Assembly: GCA_024516035.1 (NCBI GenBank)
Contig: CM044959.1
Location: 17,938,525-18,002,524 of the forward strand
DNA length: 64,000 bases
Source of the DNA: Bactericera cockerelli
Taxonomy: Eukaryota; Arthropoda; Insecta; Hemiptera; Triozidae
Reading direction: 5' to 3'
Of the stretch, positions 23,701 through 35,300 are shown piece after piece. Both the position numbers and the translations under genes were made by a program. The notes under the pieces are model-generated. The model saw only the letters and a program-made list of their open reading frames with translations. It was not told the DNA's origin and searched no databases. Every line of letters begins with the position of its first letter. The first letter of the stretch is position 1.

Positions 23701-26090
23701 CACTCTTGTTCCTCTCCTTAACCCTACTCCACCTCTTTAACAACACTCTTGTTCCTCTCTTAACCCTACTCATCTTTAACCACTCTTCCTCTTTAACTAC
23801 ACTCTAACACTTTGTTCCTCCTTAACCCTACTCCACCTCTTTAACAACACTTTGTTCCTTCTTACCTACTCACCTTTAAACACTCTTTTCCTCTCTTAAC
23901 CTATCCACCTTTTAACAACACTCTTGTTTCCTCTCTTAACCCTACTCCACCTCTTTAACAACACTCTTGTTCCTCTCCTTAACCCTACTCCACCTCTTTA
24001 ACAACACTCTTGTTCCTCTCCTTAACCCTACTCCACCTCTTTAACAACACTCTTGTTCCTCTCCTTAACCCTACTCCACCTCTTTAACAACACTCTTGTT
24101 CCTCTCCTTAACCCTACTCCACCTCTTTAACAACACTCTTGTTCCTCTCCTTAACCCTACTCCACCTCTTTAACAACACTCTTGTTCCTCTCCTTAACCC
24201 TACTCCACCCTTTAACAAACACTCTTGTTCCTCTCTTAACCCTACTCCACCTCTTTAACAACACTCTTGTTCCTCTCTTAACCCTACTCCACCTCTTTAA
24301 CAACACTCTTGTTCCTCTCTTAACCCTACTCCACCTCTTTAACAACACTCTTGTTCCTCTCTTAACCCTACTCCACCTCTTTAACAACACTCTTGTTCCT
24401 CTCCTTAACCCTACTCCACCTCTTTAACAACACTCTTGTTCCTTCCTTAACCCTACTCCACCTCTTTAACAACACTCTTGTTCCTCTCTTAACCCTACTC
24501 CACCTCTTTAACAACACTCTTGTTCCTCTCCTTAACCCTACTCCACCTCTTAACAACACTCTTGTTCCTCTCCTTAACCCTACTCCACCTCTTTAACAAC
24601 ACTCTTGTTCCTCTCCTTAACCCTACTCCACCTCTTTAACAACACTCTTGTTCCTCTCCTTAACCCTACTCCACCTCTTTAACAACACTCTTGTTCCTCT
24701 CCTTAACCCTACTCCACCTCTTTAACAACACTCTTGTTCCTCTCCTTAACCCTACTCCACCTCTTTAACAACACTCTTGTTCCTCTCCTTAACCCTACTC
24801 CACCTCTTTAACAACACTCTTGTTCCTCTCCTTAACCCTACTCCACCTCTTTAACAACACTCTTGTTCCTCTCCTTAACCCTACTCCACCTCTTTAACAA
24901 CACTCTTGTTCCTCTCTTAACCTACTCCACCTCTTTAACAACACTTTGTTCCTCTCCTTAACCCTACTCCACCTCTTTAACAAACTCTTGTTCCTCTCTT
25001 AACCTACTCCACCTCTTTAACAACACTCTTGTTCCTCTCTTAACCCTACTCCACCTCTTTAACAACACTCTTGTTCCTCTCTTAACCTACTACCTCTTAA
25101 CACACTCTTGTCTTTTATATCATTTACAAACTCTTGTTCCTCTCCTTAACCCTACTCCACCTCTTTAACAACACTCTTGTTCCTCTCTTAACCCTACTCC
25201 ACCCTTTAACAACACTCTTGTTCCTCTCCTTAACCCTACTCCACTCTTTAACAACACTCTTGTTCCTCTCCTTAACCCTACTCCACCTCTTTAACAACAC
25301 TCTTGTTCTCTCTACCCTACTCCACCTCTTTAACAACACTCTTGTTCCTCTCCTTAACCCTACTCCACCTCTTTAACAACACTCTTGTTCCTCTCCTTAA
25401 CCCTACTCCACCTCTTTAACAACACTCTTGTTCCTCTTCTTAACCCTACTCCACCTCTTTAACAACACTCTTGTTCCTCTCATTAACCCTACTCCACCTC
25501 TTTAACAACACTCTTGTTCCTCTCCTTAACCCTACTCCACCTCTTTAACAACACTCTTGTTCCTCTTCTTAACCCTACTCCACCTCTTTAACAACACTCT
25601 TGTTCCTCTTCTTAACCCTACTCCACCTCTTTAACAACACTCTTGTTCCTCTCATTAACCCTACTCCACCTCTTTAACAACACTCTTGTTCCTCTCATTA
25701 ACCCTACTCCACCTCTTTAACAACACTCTTGTTCCTCTTCTTAACCCTACTCCACCTCTTTAACAACACTCTTGTTCCTCTCCTTAACCCTACTCCACCT
25801 CTTTAACAACACTTTTGTTCCTCTTCTTAACCCTACTCCACCTCTTTAACAACACTCTTGTTCCTCTCATTAACCCTACTCCACCTCTTTAACAACACTC
25901 TTGTTCCTCTCCTTAACCCTACTCCACCTCTTTAACAACACTCTTGTTCCTCTTCTTAACCCTACTCCACCTCTTTAACAACACTCTTGTTCCTCTCCTT
26001 AACCCTACTCCACCTCTTTTACAACACTCTTGTTCCTCTTCTTAACCCTACTCCACCTCTTTAACAACACTCTTGTTCCTCTCCTTAACC
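14712..26090. repeat. 43-bp minisatellite array (about 260 units) seeded by the DCAF13 3' coding end
   Basis: The unit is 43 bp, starting CCTCTCCTTAACCCTACTCC on the plus strand. Clean units occupy 14712-15188, 15393-16620 and about 23930-26090; the middle (16620-23900) is full of small deletions. On the minus strand the unit reads GTTAAGGAGAGGAACAAGAG and ends with a GAGTAGG stretch, and the unit at 26048-26090 is in frame the last 13 codons plus stop of DCAF13 (VKERNKSVVKEVE*). Recurrent variants are CTTCTT or CATTAA for CTCCTTAA, and CCACTT for CCTCTT. The plus-strand unit has 18 C, 15 T, 9 A and only 1 G. Open frames within are by-products of the repeat. Confidence 0.97.
15189..15392. mobile_element. 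Insertion of about 204 bp inside the minisatellite
   Basis: Unique sequence interrupts the array, starting TTTATTTATTTAATACATGA and containing CCACACCTATGAAGTATGG and TGTGTCGTGGGATGCAGCCT. The same two blocks occur at 42779-42895, so this is a dispersed element that entered the array. The following unit resumes mid-period. Confidence 0.75.
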
Positions 26091-26304
26091 AGCGGCACCG
26101 TGCCGGGCTTGCTGTGCGTTCGCTTGTTGTTCTCCTTCCTCTTCTTCTTGTTGTGGATCACCCTGTGTTCCGCCTGGGCGTTGTAGATGTGCCGTGGCAC
26201 CTGGCGGTGGCGGGCGATGCGCCTGATCTGGGGATGATTCGCGTACTTCGCTTTGAGCGCCTCGGCGTAGTCTCGGGCGAGTCGCTGCCTGTTGTTGATG
26301 TAAC
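26048..26304 (-). CDS. DCAF13: DCAF13 exon 6 (C-terminal Sof1 domain and stop)
   Basis: Acceptor CTCTCCAG precedes 26304. The exon completes a Gly codon (G|GT) and reads YINNRQRLARDY...HSKPGTVPL, then VKERNKSVVKEVE and TAG at 26050-26048. The 13-residue tail after VPL has the same length as in human DCAF13 (basic, with paired Val), so I take it as the native C-terminus. Those last 43 bp are reiterated downstream. Confidence 0.93.
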
Positions 26305-29300
26305 CTGGAGAGACGATATAGAACAGGCTCGTTTATTTATTTATTTTATTTATTTATTTATTTAGAAACTTTTTATTAGTAGAACATATACAGACAAATA
26401 ATGGTAAAAATTAAATATAAAATTGACAATATTAATAATATAAACAAGAAAAAAATAAATAAAATATATACATATGTCCTAACTAAACTCGTTAGAAATT
26501 TTCGTGTTACGTATGAAGCTTGAGCACTAGCTGACCTTGCTTAAGGAGGAAAATGCACAGTTAAGAGATAAAGCCTGTTGAAAATGAATAAAAAATGCTT
26601 GAAACGATAATAGAATAAACAGTTGATATTGCCATTGATAAACTTTGGAAAGTATCAAGTTCCCAAATATTCTATTATATTTCTGAGGCGGAACGAGAAA
26701 AAGTCTCTGATATTAAATGGAAAAATGGTGAGTATGAAGATCATAAAGAAATAAGACTTTGTAAAGAAGGTGGACACTTGAGCTGACAGGATGAGACATA
26801 GAATAAAAGTTGACTCTACCTAGGTGGGAAGAGGCAACAAATGTAAATTAATTGTGTCAAACACAAATCTTCTGACTAACACAAATGTTAGTCTCTTCTG
26901 AGACTAGTCAGACTTCTGAGACTAACACAAATGTTTGTCTCAGAAGTTATTCCCCACATACAGGTACTAGAATCTGCTAAATGTTTGACATGACCACAAC
27001 TCGAACCCTAACCTCCGACTCGAGGTCCACTGCACTAAGCACCCACCCACTGGTTGGAATAACATTTTACTATCTCCTTCAGTTTGTCTCTCTTTTTTTA
27101 CCTAAAAGACGAATATAAGCAGTCAAAATTTTAAATGCACAATAGCCACAACATTTGAGCAAGGAAGATCTAATTTTCAAATTATGTGTTCTCGTAGACA
27201 CAAGTTTCACTGGTAACATGTCTGGTTGGGAGAAAAACACTCTTTCTTTAAGATGAGTGTTTCACAGATTTTTACTTCCGAAAAATTTCTAATATTAGAA
27301 ATCGGAAGTATTTTTTTTGAAGGGCGAAATCAATAGTCAAAATCGAGATCTTAAGTCATGACTTAAGCATAAGTTTTCCTAATCTTAGACAATACACAAT
27401 TTCTAGACTTAGCACCACAGAGGTATTACAAATTGTCTATAAATACCACCCTTATGATTCATGGATCAGCAGCTTCTGTAGATGCTTGAGGTCTGTGTTG
27501 TAGCCTGCCCATCCCGTAGTATGCCTCACCTCTGATGGGCAAGTAATAATAATAATAATATCGCCTTATTTATACTGCCCAATTAAGACTATTAAAGTCC
27601 CATTATTCCAGCAGTAAGCCCAAGACATATTATTATGTGGTAAAAATCCCAAATGGGAGGATAACTTGTCATGTCCCGGCTGGGTTTTGAACCCACGAGC
27701 TCTGGAACCTGTGGATTCACAGAGTGCCGCCTTTACCACTGTACACTAGTGACACAGTACTATTTTACCAACTCAATAAATGGAAACTTGTGAGAATAGT
27801 CCCTTACCCAGCTGCTCCGAGGCTTTTGACTTCCACACCCGCAGGTTCATCTCATCACTCGCGCTGATAACAAACTTGTTGTCCAGCGACCACAGTGTGT
27901 GGAGTGACGTGCTGCATCCGCTTCGTGTGGTAGATATCGCGAGAATGACCCTGGTGAGCGAGGTACAACCGGAGACTCTTGTCGTAGCCACCTGCTACAA
28001 ACTCCCTGCCTGAAGACACGATAATTTCAGATTAAACCTAACCAAATTTGGGCAGAAGTAAGTTTTTTTTTATACAACCAAAATTTGAATTAATGATACA
28101 ATGATACATAAATCTTAAATGGATTATAAAGAAAAAGCTCAAGGTCTCATAATGGTTGATCACATATGGACAAATGTGGTTCAGAACAAGCAAACTTTTC
28201 TCATGAGTTACCATCTAGGGACCATCACTCTTGGTTTTATTAAGTACTCAATAGTAAACTATAGTTGTTTCATTACTCTCTTTGAGAGGGAGTATTGGTA
28301 CCATACATATTACTCTCTTTCATTATCTGAATGAAAATCTCCTTACCTGTGGGAGCATAGTCCACACTGGTCACAGCACTTGTCATATCTTTGTGAACAA
28401 ACAGAGGAGAACCTAGCTTTCTTAAATCATATGAGTACAAGTTGAAGTCTTCATTTGCTGCAGTGAAGACAAAGGCTTCCATTGGATTCCAGCTAACCAT
28501 GTTGGATCGAAGAGACATGACCACTTTCCGGATAGGACCTGGGTGAGAAGAGGAAAGAAAATAAGCAATATACATTGAAGTATTCTGTAATATTAAAGAA
28601 ATCTGATCTGGTTATTCAAGTCCCAGTTTACACTTGTATATATATTACTAGCTAAATCCAATTTGTCACCGTTGAGGTTTTTGCCCATGGCTTTGATCTT
28701 TAAAAATTCTTTCTTAGTACAAACCTAAATAGCAAAAGGATTCTTTATGTCAATTTAATAGTGATTTGATCTAGCTCTTTCAGAGTTCTGTTGCTTATAA
28801 ATTAATGAATGTAGACAGATTTTAAATATTAAGAAATTTTCAAATGAGCTTTTTACACTGGGTAGATGGTGTAGTAGTAAATATACTGTAGGATACAAGT
28901 TTGAATCCTGAAGAATGCATAAAATTGAAATGTTGCAACAGTACACAAAGAACTGTTTCATGTGTTGGACTGAGGATTTCAATTATACTCTTTCTTCCTG
29001 TTTATTCTACCCTAGTTCAAATTTATTAAATAATAAATATAAATATATTAAAGAACACATATTTTCAATCTACAAGTCAAAAAGATATTGGAGTTTATAG
29101 CTACCTGTGGCTCTTATATCATACAGTATAATGCTTCTATCACTGGCACAAGCTGACATGATATGCTTGTCTACTGGGTTGAAAGCCACATGGTGCAAGC
29201 TGTCAACATTCCACTTGAAAGTTTGCACTGGTTCGTTTCGACCATGCTCCCACAGTTGACATGTGTCTCCACATGTGGCAAATACTTTGGATTTTCTCTG

Positions 29301-32300
29301 GTGGGAAATGCTTGAGATAACACTCCTAGATACAATGGTGGAGAGAGGAACAGTGAAGTCTGCTTGAGAAGGTGCAGCATCCCAGGTTTTGATTGTGCTA
29401 TCAATGCCAACAGTAATGAATTGAGATCCTGTTAAAAGAAAGAAAAAAATATCTTTATGGATGGGTACACAAAAAAGCATAGAGGAATGAAGCCCAGATT
29501 CATTATAACACTCCAACAGATAGTATGAATATTGGGTGTAAATGTTACCATGAGTTTTGATAATCCTGAGACAGTATGTAATCACCAGAACTAGGTAGGT
29601 ACCTACTTGGTGAGTTCTGATAAGATGGAAAAAATATTTGTACTTGATAATGTAGGTATTAAAATTACCATCTGGAATATAGCACACATCTCGAACATGA
29701 CCATCATGAGCTTGAACTGTTTCAATACATGATTGACTTGTTAGATCCCATATCTTAACTTCTCCATCATAAGCACCACTGATGATTGTAGCCAATTTTG
29801 TAGGGTGTTTGGCCAAGCAGGATATTCCATCTTTGTGACCATCCAAATTTGCTGCAAAGAAGATTATGTTAAATTTAAGTTTCAATTGCTGAAAAAGTTT
29901 GAGGGGTATATGCATCTAGGGTGTTTTAGATTATTATGTTACATGCTTAACATTCAACCATATGATCTTTCTTTGTATTTTACCACATCTTTACAGGGTA
30001 GCTCAGCATTAATTAAATTTATTTAATTAAATAAAATGTGGCAATCAGATCTGTAAACAATTTAGGAAAATAGCCTCCCCTAAGGACTTTACTTGTATAA
30101 ATAAAATCAGGAAAATTGCACCTCCACATTCACATGGGTGTATATTTAAGAATGACCCTAGACAAGACATTTTCTTGTCTCCTACCACAAACTTAGATTT
30201 AGGAGAGGAAATTGTATAGAAAACTATCTAAAATAACAAATGGTAAGTTTGGAGATACTTCAAACAATAAGTGCACTGATCAAATCAAATAAAATGGGGG
30301 ATGAAGTACCTATGTATATTTTAAAAATATTTTAGTTTTAGTTTGACAAATAAACTAGTAAATAAATAATTTGGGAGAGCTTTTCACAAAGTTGTAGGTT
30401 CAATTTATTTGGAAAGGAATGACCATCAAAGAAGTTGGTCGAAAACTAGAATTATAAAATTAACTCAGTTACTGGCTGCATTGCCATCAATCCATCCTAC
30501 TGTAACATCCCCTCTTCAGTAAAAAACATAATCCTTGTATCTAGATGGTAATTTGGTTTGCCTCCTCTGACGTGTTGGACGTTCATCTTCATTATCATTA
30601 GACATGATTCTTGGTGACTGGTTTGGGGGATTCTGAACATTTTCTTTTTCTTCAGTTGGACTAGATTCCACTACATCATCACCTCTTTCTTCATTTTCAC
30701 AAGATGATGTTTCAGGATGAGTTGAATCTGGTTTAATAATTTTTTCATTTCTCCTTAGCATAGCTCCTTCTGAAGTTCTCACGGTATATGATCTATTCCC
30801 ATCTTTGCTCTCAATTTTACCTTTAGACCAAGTTTCGCTTTCAGGCATTTTCTTATACCACACATCTTCATCAACCTCCAGGTCTTGTCTACTAACTGAA
30901 TGTCTATCATAATATATTTTTGCCTGTTTTTATTTTCTTTTATTTTGTCCTGTACACATTGTTGCTCAATGGGTTCAAGATCCTTGTTTATACTTGGTAT
31001 GTGACACCGCAACCATCTGTTCATTAACCTTTTAGCAGGACTGAAGTTTGTCTTATTCGGTGTATTTCTATGAAGCAACAACATTTGGTAAAAGTCTGTG
31101 TTGCTGTCAATGCTTTTCTTTATAAGTGTTTTTACTACTTTGACGGCGGATTCTGCTTTTCCATTAGACTGTGGGTAATGCGGACTTGACATGACATGAT
31201 TAAACTCCCAATCATTACTGAATTTCTGAAACTCCTGTGATGAAAAATTTGTTGCACCGTCTGTTATAACGGTTCGGGGAATACCATGTCGACTGAAGTT
31301 TCTCTTGCAGATGAGAATAACACAAGCTGAACTTAAATCTTTTAATTCGTCAATTTCGAAGTAATCAGAGTAATGATCGATCGTGACAAGGAATCTTCTT
31401 TTTTTTCCTTTAATGTCTACTTCGAAAACATCCATGCTAATTATTTCAAAAGGTTCTTTAGGTACTTCATAAGATTTCATTTCGATTCTCTTTTGATTTG
31501 CAGATAATTTTGCACAAGTTTCACAAGATTGCACAAGATCTTTAATTTCATTGTTCAAATTGGGCCAAAACACAACTTCCTTAGCCAGCTTTTGTGTAGC
31601 TTCTATTCCAAGATGTCCTAAGTGAATTTTTTTTTAAAAATTCTTTTCTGAGTTTGACAGGAATTAATATCTGATTTCCTTTTAGAATTATTCCATCTTC
31701 TATTGTTAAATCGGCTCTGTAATTCCAAAAGCACTTTAACTCATTGGACAGTTTGTGTTTTTCTTCTGGCCATCCTTTGATTATTTGTTGCTTCAGATGC
31801 TGAAGTTGACCATCAGTATTTGTTTCTTCTTTAATTCGTTGAATTGATTCATCTGATATTTTAACTATCTTGTTATCATAGTAATTTATACCAGTATTAA
31901 TTATTCTTAATGTACTGACGGTTTCACACAAATCTATTTCTTGTGAAATTTTATATATGTCATTTTGCTTTTCAATATTCTGCAAACTTTCAGGTGCACG
32001 AGATAATGTATCTGCCAGATACATACTTGTACCATTCTTATATTTTACAAGTAAATTATATCTTTGAAGGGTCAATATCATACTTTGTAAACGTTTTGGA
32101 ATTTTTAACAATGGTTTTTTAAATATTGATACTAATGGACTGTGGTCTGTCTCAATAACAACATTTGGCTGTCCACAAATATACTGGTCAAAGCGTTGAC
32201 ATGCAAACACAATCGCAAGCATTTCTTTTTCAATCTGTGCGTAATTCTTCTGTGTTGATGTTAACATTTTAGAAGCGTAAGCAACAGGTTGATCTTCTTG

Positions 32301-35300
32301 CAAAATGGCACATCCAAGGGCAAAAGAAGACGCATCAGCTTGAATAGTAATAGGTTTCTTTGGGTCAAAATATTTCAATTTTGTTGCATCTGCAATGATA
32401 TTTTTTATATTCAAAAATGCTTTTTCTTCATTATCAGTCCACTGAAATGTTTCTCCATTTCGCGTTATTTTTCTTAGAACTTCTGTTGTATCAGATAATT
32501 TGTTTATATATCTTGACAAATATGTTACCATTCCAAGAAATCTCATCACAGCTTCTTTATTTTCAGGTCTCGGCATATTGACAATTGATGATATCTTGCT
32601 AGGGTCTGGCTTGATTCCCTGAGAAGTCAATATATGACCATAAAATTTTATTTCTTTTTTACAGAGATGTGTTTTATCTGGATTGAGTTTAACATTTCGT
32701 TCTTTCAACCTCTTAAGAAGTGCTTCAAGATTTTTATCGTGATCACATTGAGCATCCTCTTGAGAATCACCATAGCCAACAATGAGAATGTCATCCGCTA
32801 ATACAAACACACCTCTCAAACCATGTACTACTTCTAACATTTTCTTCTGAAAAAATTTCCATGGCTGTTGATAAACCAAATGGAAGTCTAAGGTATCTGT
32901 ATTTTCCGAACGGTGTCCAAAAAGCTGTTAATTTACTGCTTCGTTCAGTTAATTTTACTTGCCAAAATCCTCTTGTCGCATCCATAGTTGAAAATAATTT
33001 TGCGTTATTTAACTCTGGAATTATTTCATCGATTGTAGGTAGTTGCTGTTTGGTATCCTTGATGGCACGATTCAGATGGGTAGGATCAATACATACTCTC
33101 AGTTTATTATTTCTCTTCACAATAGTCACATTACTTGTCCAGTCTGTGTATCCAGGTTCCTCAACGATTATATTATTTTTCAACATATTCTCAATTTCCA
33201 TCTTCAAGTCATCTTTTAAGGCAATTGGAACACGGCGTGGGCTTTGTTTTACTGGTGTTACCTCAGTTGAAAAATCAATATCAACTTCACCTGCTATTTC
33301 ACCTATGCCTTCAAATACATCTTTATACTTTTCAACCATTTTCTTTGTTGAATGAGGTATATTTTTTTCGAGTTGTTTCTCTTGTATGTTCTTGATTTCA
33401 CATATTTTCAAAACTTCACGGCAGTAGGTTATCAGGTTCAAAGTATCACATGCTTTGTATGAAAGTAAAGGTTTGTGATCATAGTCTACCACAATAAATT
33501 CCAAGTGAAAAATATGTTTGCCTTTTCTTATTTTCATAGTGTACTTTCCTTTGACACCCAGTGCTGTTCCGTTGACAGCTCGAAGTACAGCATTAGACAA
33601 ACATAACTGAATATTTTCTACTTCCAATATGTTACATAGTGTTTTTTCGCCAATGATGCTACATGTAGCTCCAGTGTCTAATTGAAATGATGTGGTTTTA
33701 ACCTTGCTATTAGGTAGGATTACATTTAAATTGATAAATACACCTTGATCTTTAAAGTGATTCACTTGTAATATTTTCTGGTCAACATCATCATTGTTTG
33801 GCACATTATGATGAACATACTTTATGTTATTTCTTCTTTGTCTACAAACAGTGGCAAAGTGTCCTTTTTTATCACATTGATAACAAATACTAGTTCTTGC
33901 AGGACATTCCTCAATTTTATTATGCCATTCTCCGCCACAGTATGCACATTTTTTCTGATTTTTCGTATGTCTGAATTTCTTGTTTTTAAATTCCACCTTG
34001 TTGATTTCATTTTGTTTATCTTCTAAAAATTCTAACTGTTTCTTTGTTTCTTCACTTGATTTGCAAATATTTATAGCTTCTGAAAGATCAATATTTTTCT
34101 TTAACCAAAGTTTTTCCCTCAGTTTGACATCTTTGATAGAACAAATAATTTTGTCTAAAAGAAGTTCGTCCTCCATGGTCTTATATTCACACAATTTACT
34201 TTGAGTCTTCAGTTTAAGAAAATAGTCCTGATATGATTCTTCCTCCGTCTGTTTCATGCTATTATAAATATAGCGCTCATATCTGATGTTCACTTCAGGG
34301 GTCAACTTTTTGATCAAAATACTCAAGATTTCTTCCGTTGTTTTGTCTTCTGGTTTTTCTATTAGTTTGTATATCTTCATACTTGCTTCTTCTCCTATTG
34401 CTGTTAACATAGTCGATACTCTCACAACATTTGTTTCTGTTTGGAGGCCACTAGCTGTTTCAAAGTTATTCCACATTCTTCTGAAATGTTCAATGTTAGA
34501 TCGGACATTGCCGTCGAGCTTCAATCCGCTTGGTAGAGGTAAACTGTTGACCTGCTTTACCAGGGTGACACTCTGCTTGACTTTTTCTTCTGATAATTGA
34601 GCTTTCAAAGTTTTGTTCTCTGCTTCATACTCTGCTAACTTCTTCTGCACAATCTGTTGAATTTGTTTTTCCAGTTCTTTGTCCATTATTTGATGTCTCA
34701 GATGTTATTTTATTAAACAAAGAAAAGAATTAAACAGGAACAAAATTTCAACACACCTGACACCATATTTTAGTTTGACAAATAAACTAGTAAATAAATA
34801 ATTTGGGAGAGCTTTTCACAAAGTTGTAGGTTCAATTTATTTGGAAAGGAATGACCATCAAAGAAGTTGGTCAAAAACTAGAATTATAAAATTAACTCAG
34901 TTACTGGCTGCATTGCCATCAATCCATCCTACTGTAACAAAAAACTAAAAAAAAAGAAGTGGTGTGACATTACTAGGAGGAGCTTATAGGAGTTTTTACT
35001 AATACTAGTAACTTCTCATTTTCAGTAAGCCCAAGACATACTATTGTGTGGTCAATATCCCACATGCAAGGATGACTTGTCATCTCCCGGCTGAGTTTTG
35101 AACACATCCTCTCAGAAATAACTCAGGTCCCAGAAATAGATAGTGACTTACCTACAAAGGGCTTGGCAAATACTCTTTCAAGTTTAGTGGCATTTAGAGC
35201 CCGTACGTACTCCCGTGGACCTTCAAAAGGATGTAAGCTAGGATCAATGTTCCTTGGCAATCTATGTAGTGAGTTCTTAGTTTCCCTTAGGTATTGGTCT

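Larger units (their letters stand above)
30336..34939 (-). mobile_element. Ty3/Gypsy LTR retrotransposon, 4.6 kb, in DCAF13 intron 1
   Basis: Two 172-bp LTRs (30336-30507 and 34768-34939) differ at one base. Reading on the minus strand: 5' LTR, a primer-binding site TGGTGTCAGG two bases inside the LTR (matches the 3' end of tRNA-Leu, family knowledge), gag with a zinc knuckle, protease (DTGA), reverse transcriptase, RNase H, integrase with D-D-E residues, a purine tract GAAGAGGGGA, then the 3' LTR. The order PR-RT-RH-IN is that of Gypsy. No env frame. The polyprotein is broken by single-base shifts near 32850, 31627 and 30890-30910. It lies in the same orientation as DCAF13. No clear target duplication is visible at the outer edges. 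Confidence 0.93.

Noticed and set aside
14712..26090. Long open frames on both strands in the minisatellite (LLHLFNNTLVP and LLKRWSRVKRGTRV repeats)
   Set aside because: They arise because a 43-bp (or 42-bp deleted) unit rotates frames; there is no start, splice or family context. Only the 26048-26090 unit is coding, as the DCAF13 C-terminus.
14712..26090. Telomere-like or subtelomeric repeat (TTAACCCTA in each unit)
   Set aside because: The period is 43 bp, only one partial telomere word occurs per unit, and the unit is fully explained by DCAF13 terminal codons.
14712..26090. CRISPR-like array
   Set aside because: Units are contiguous with no unique spacers, in a eukaryotic gene setting.
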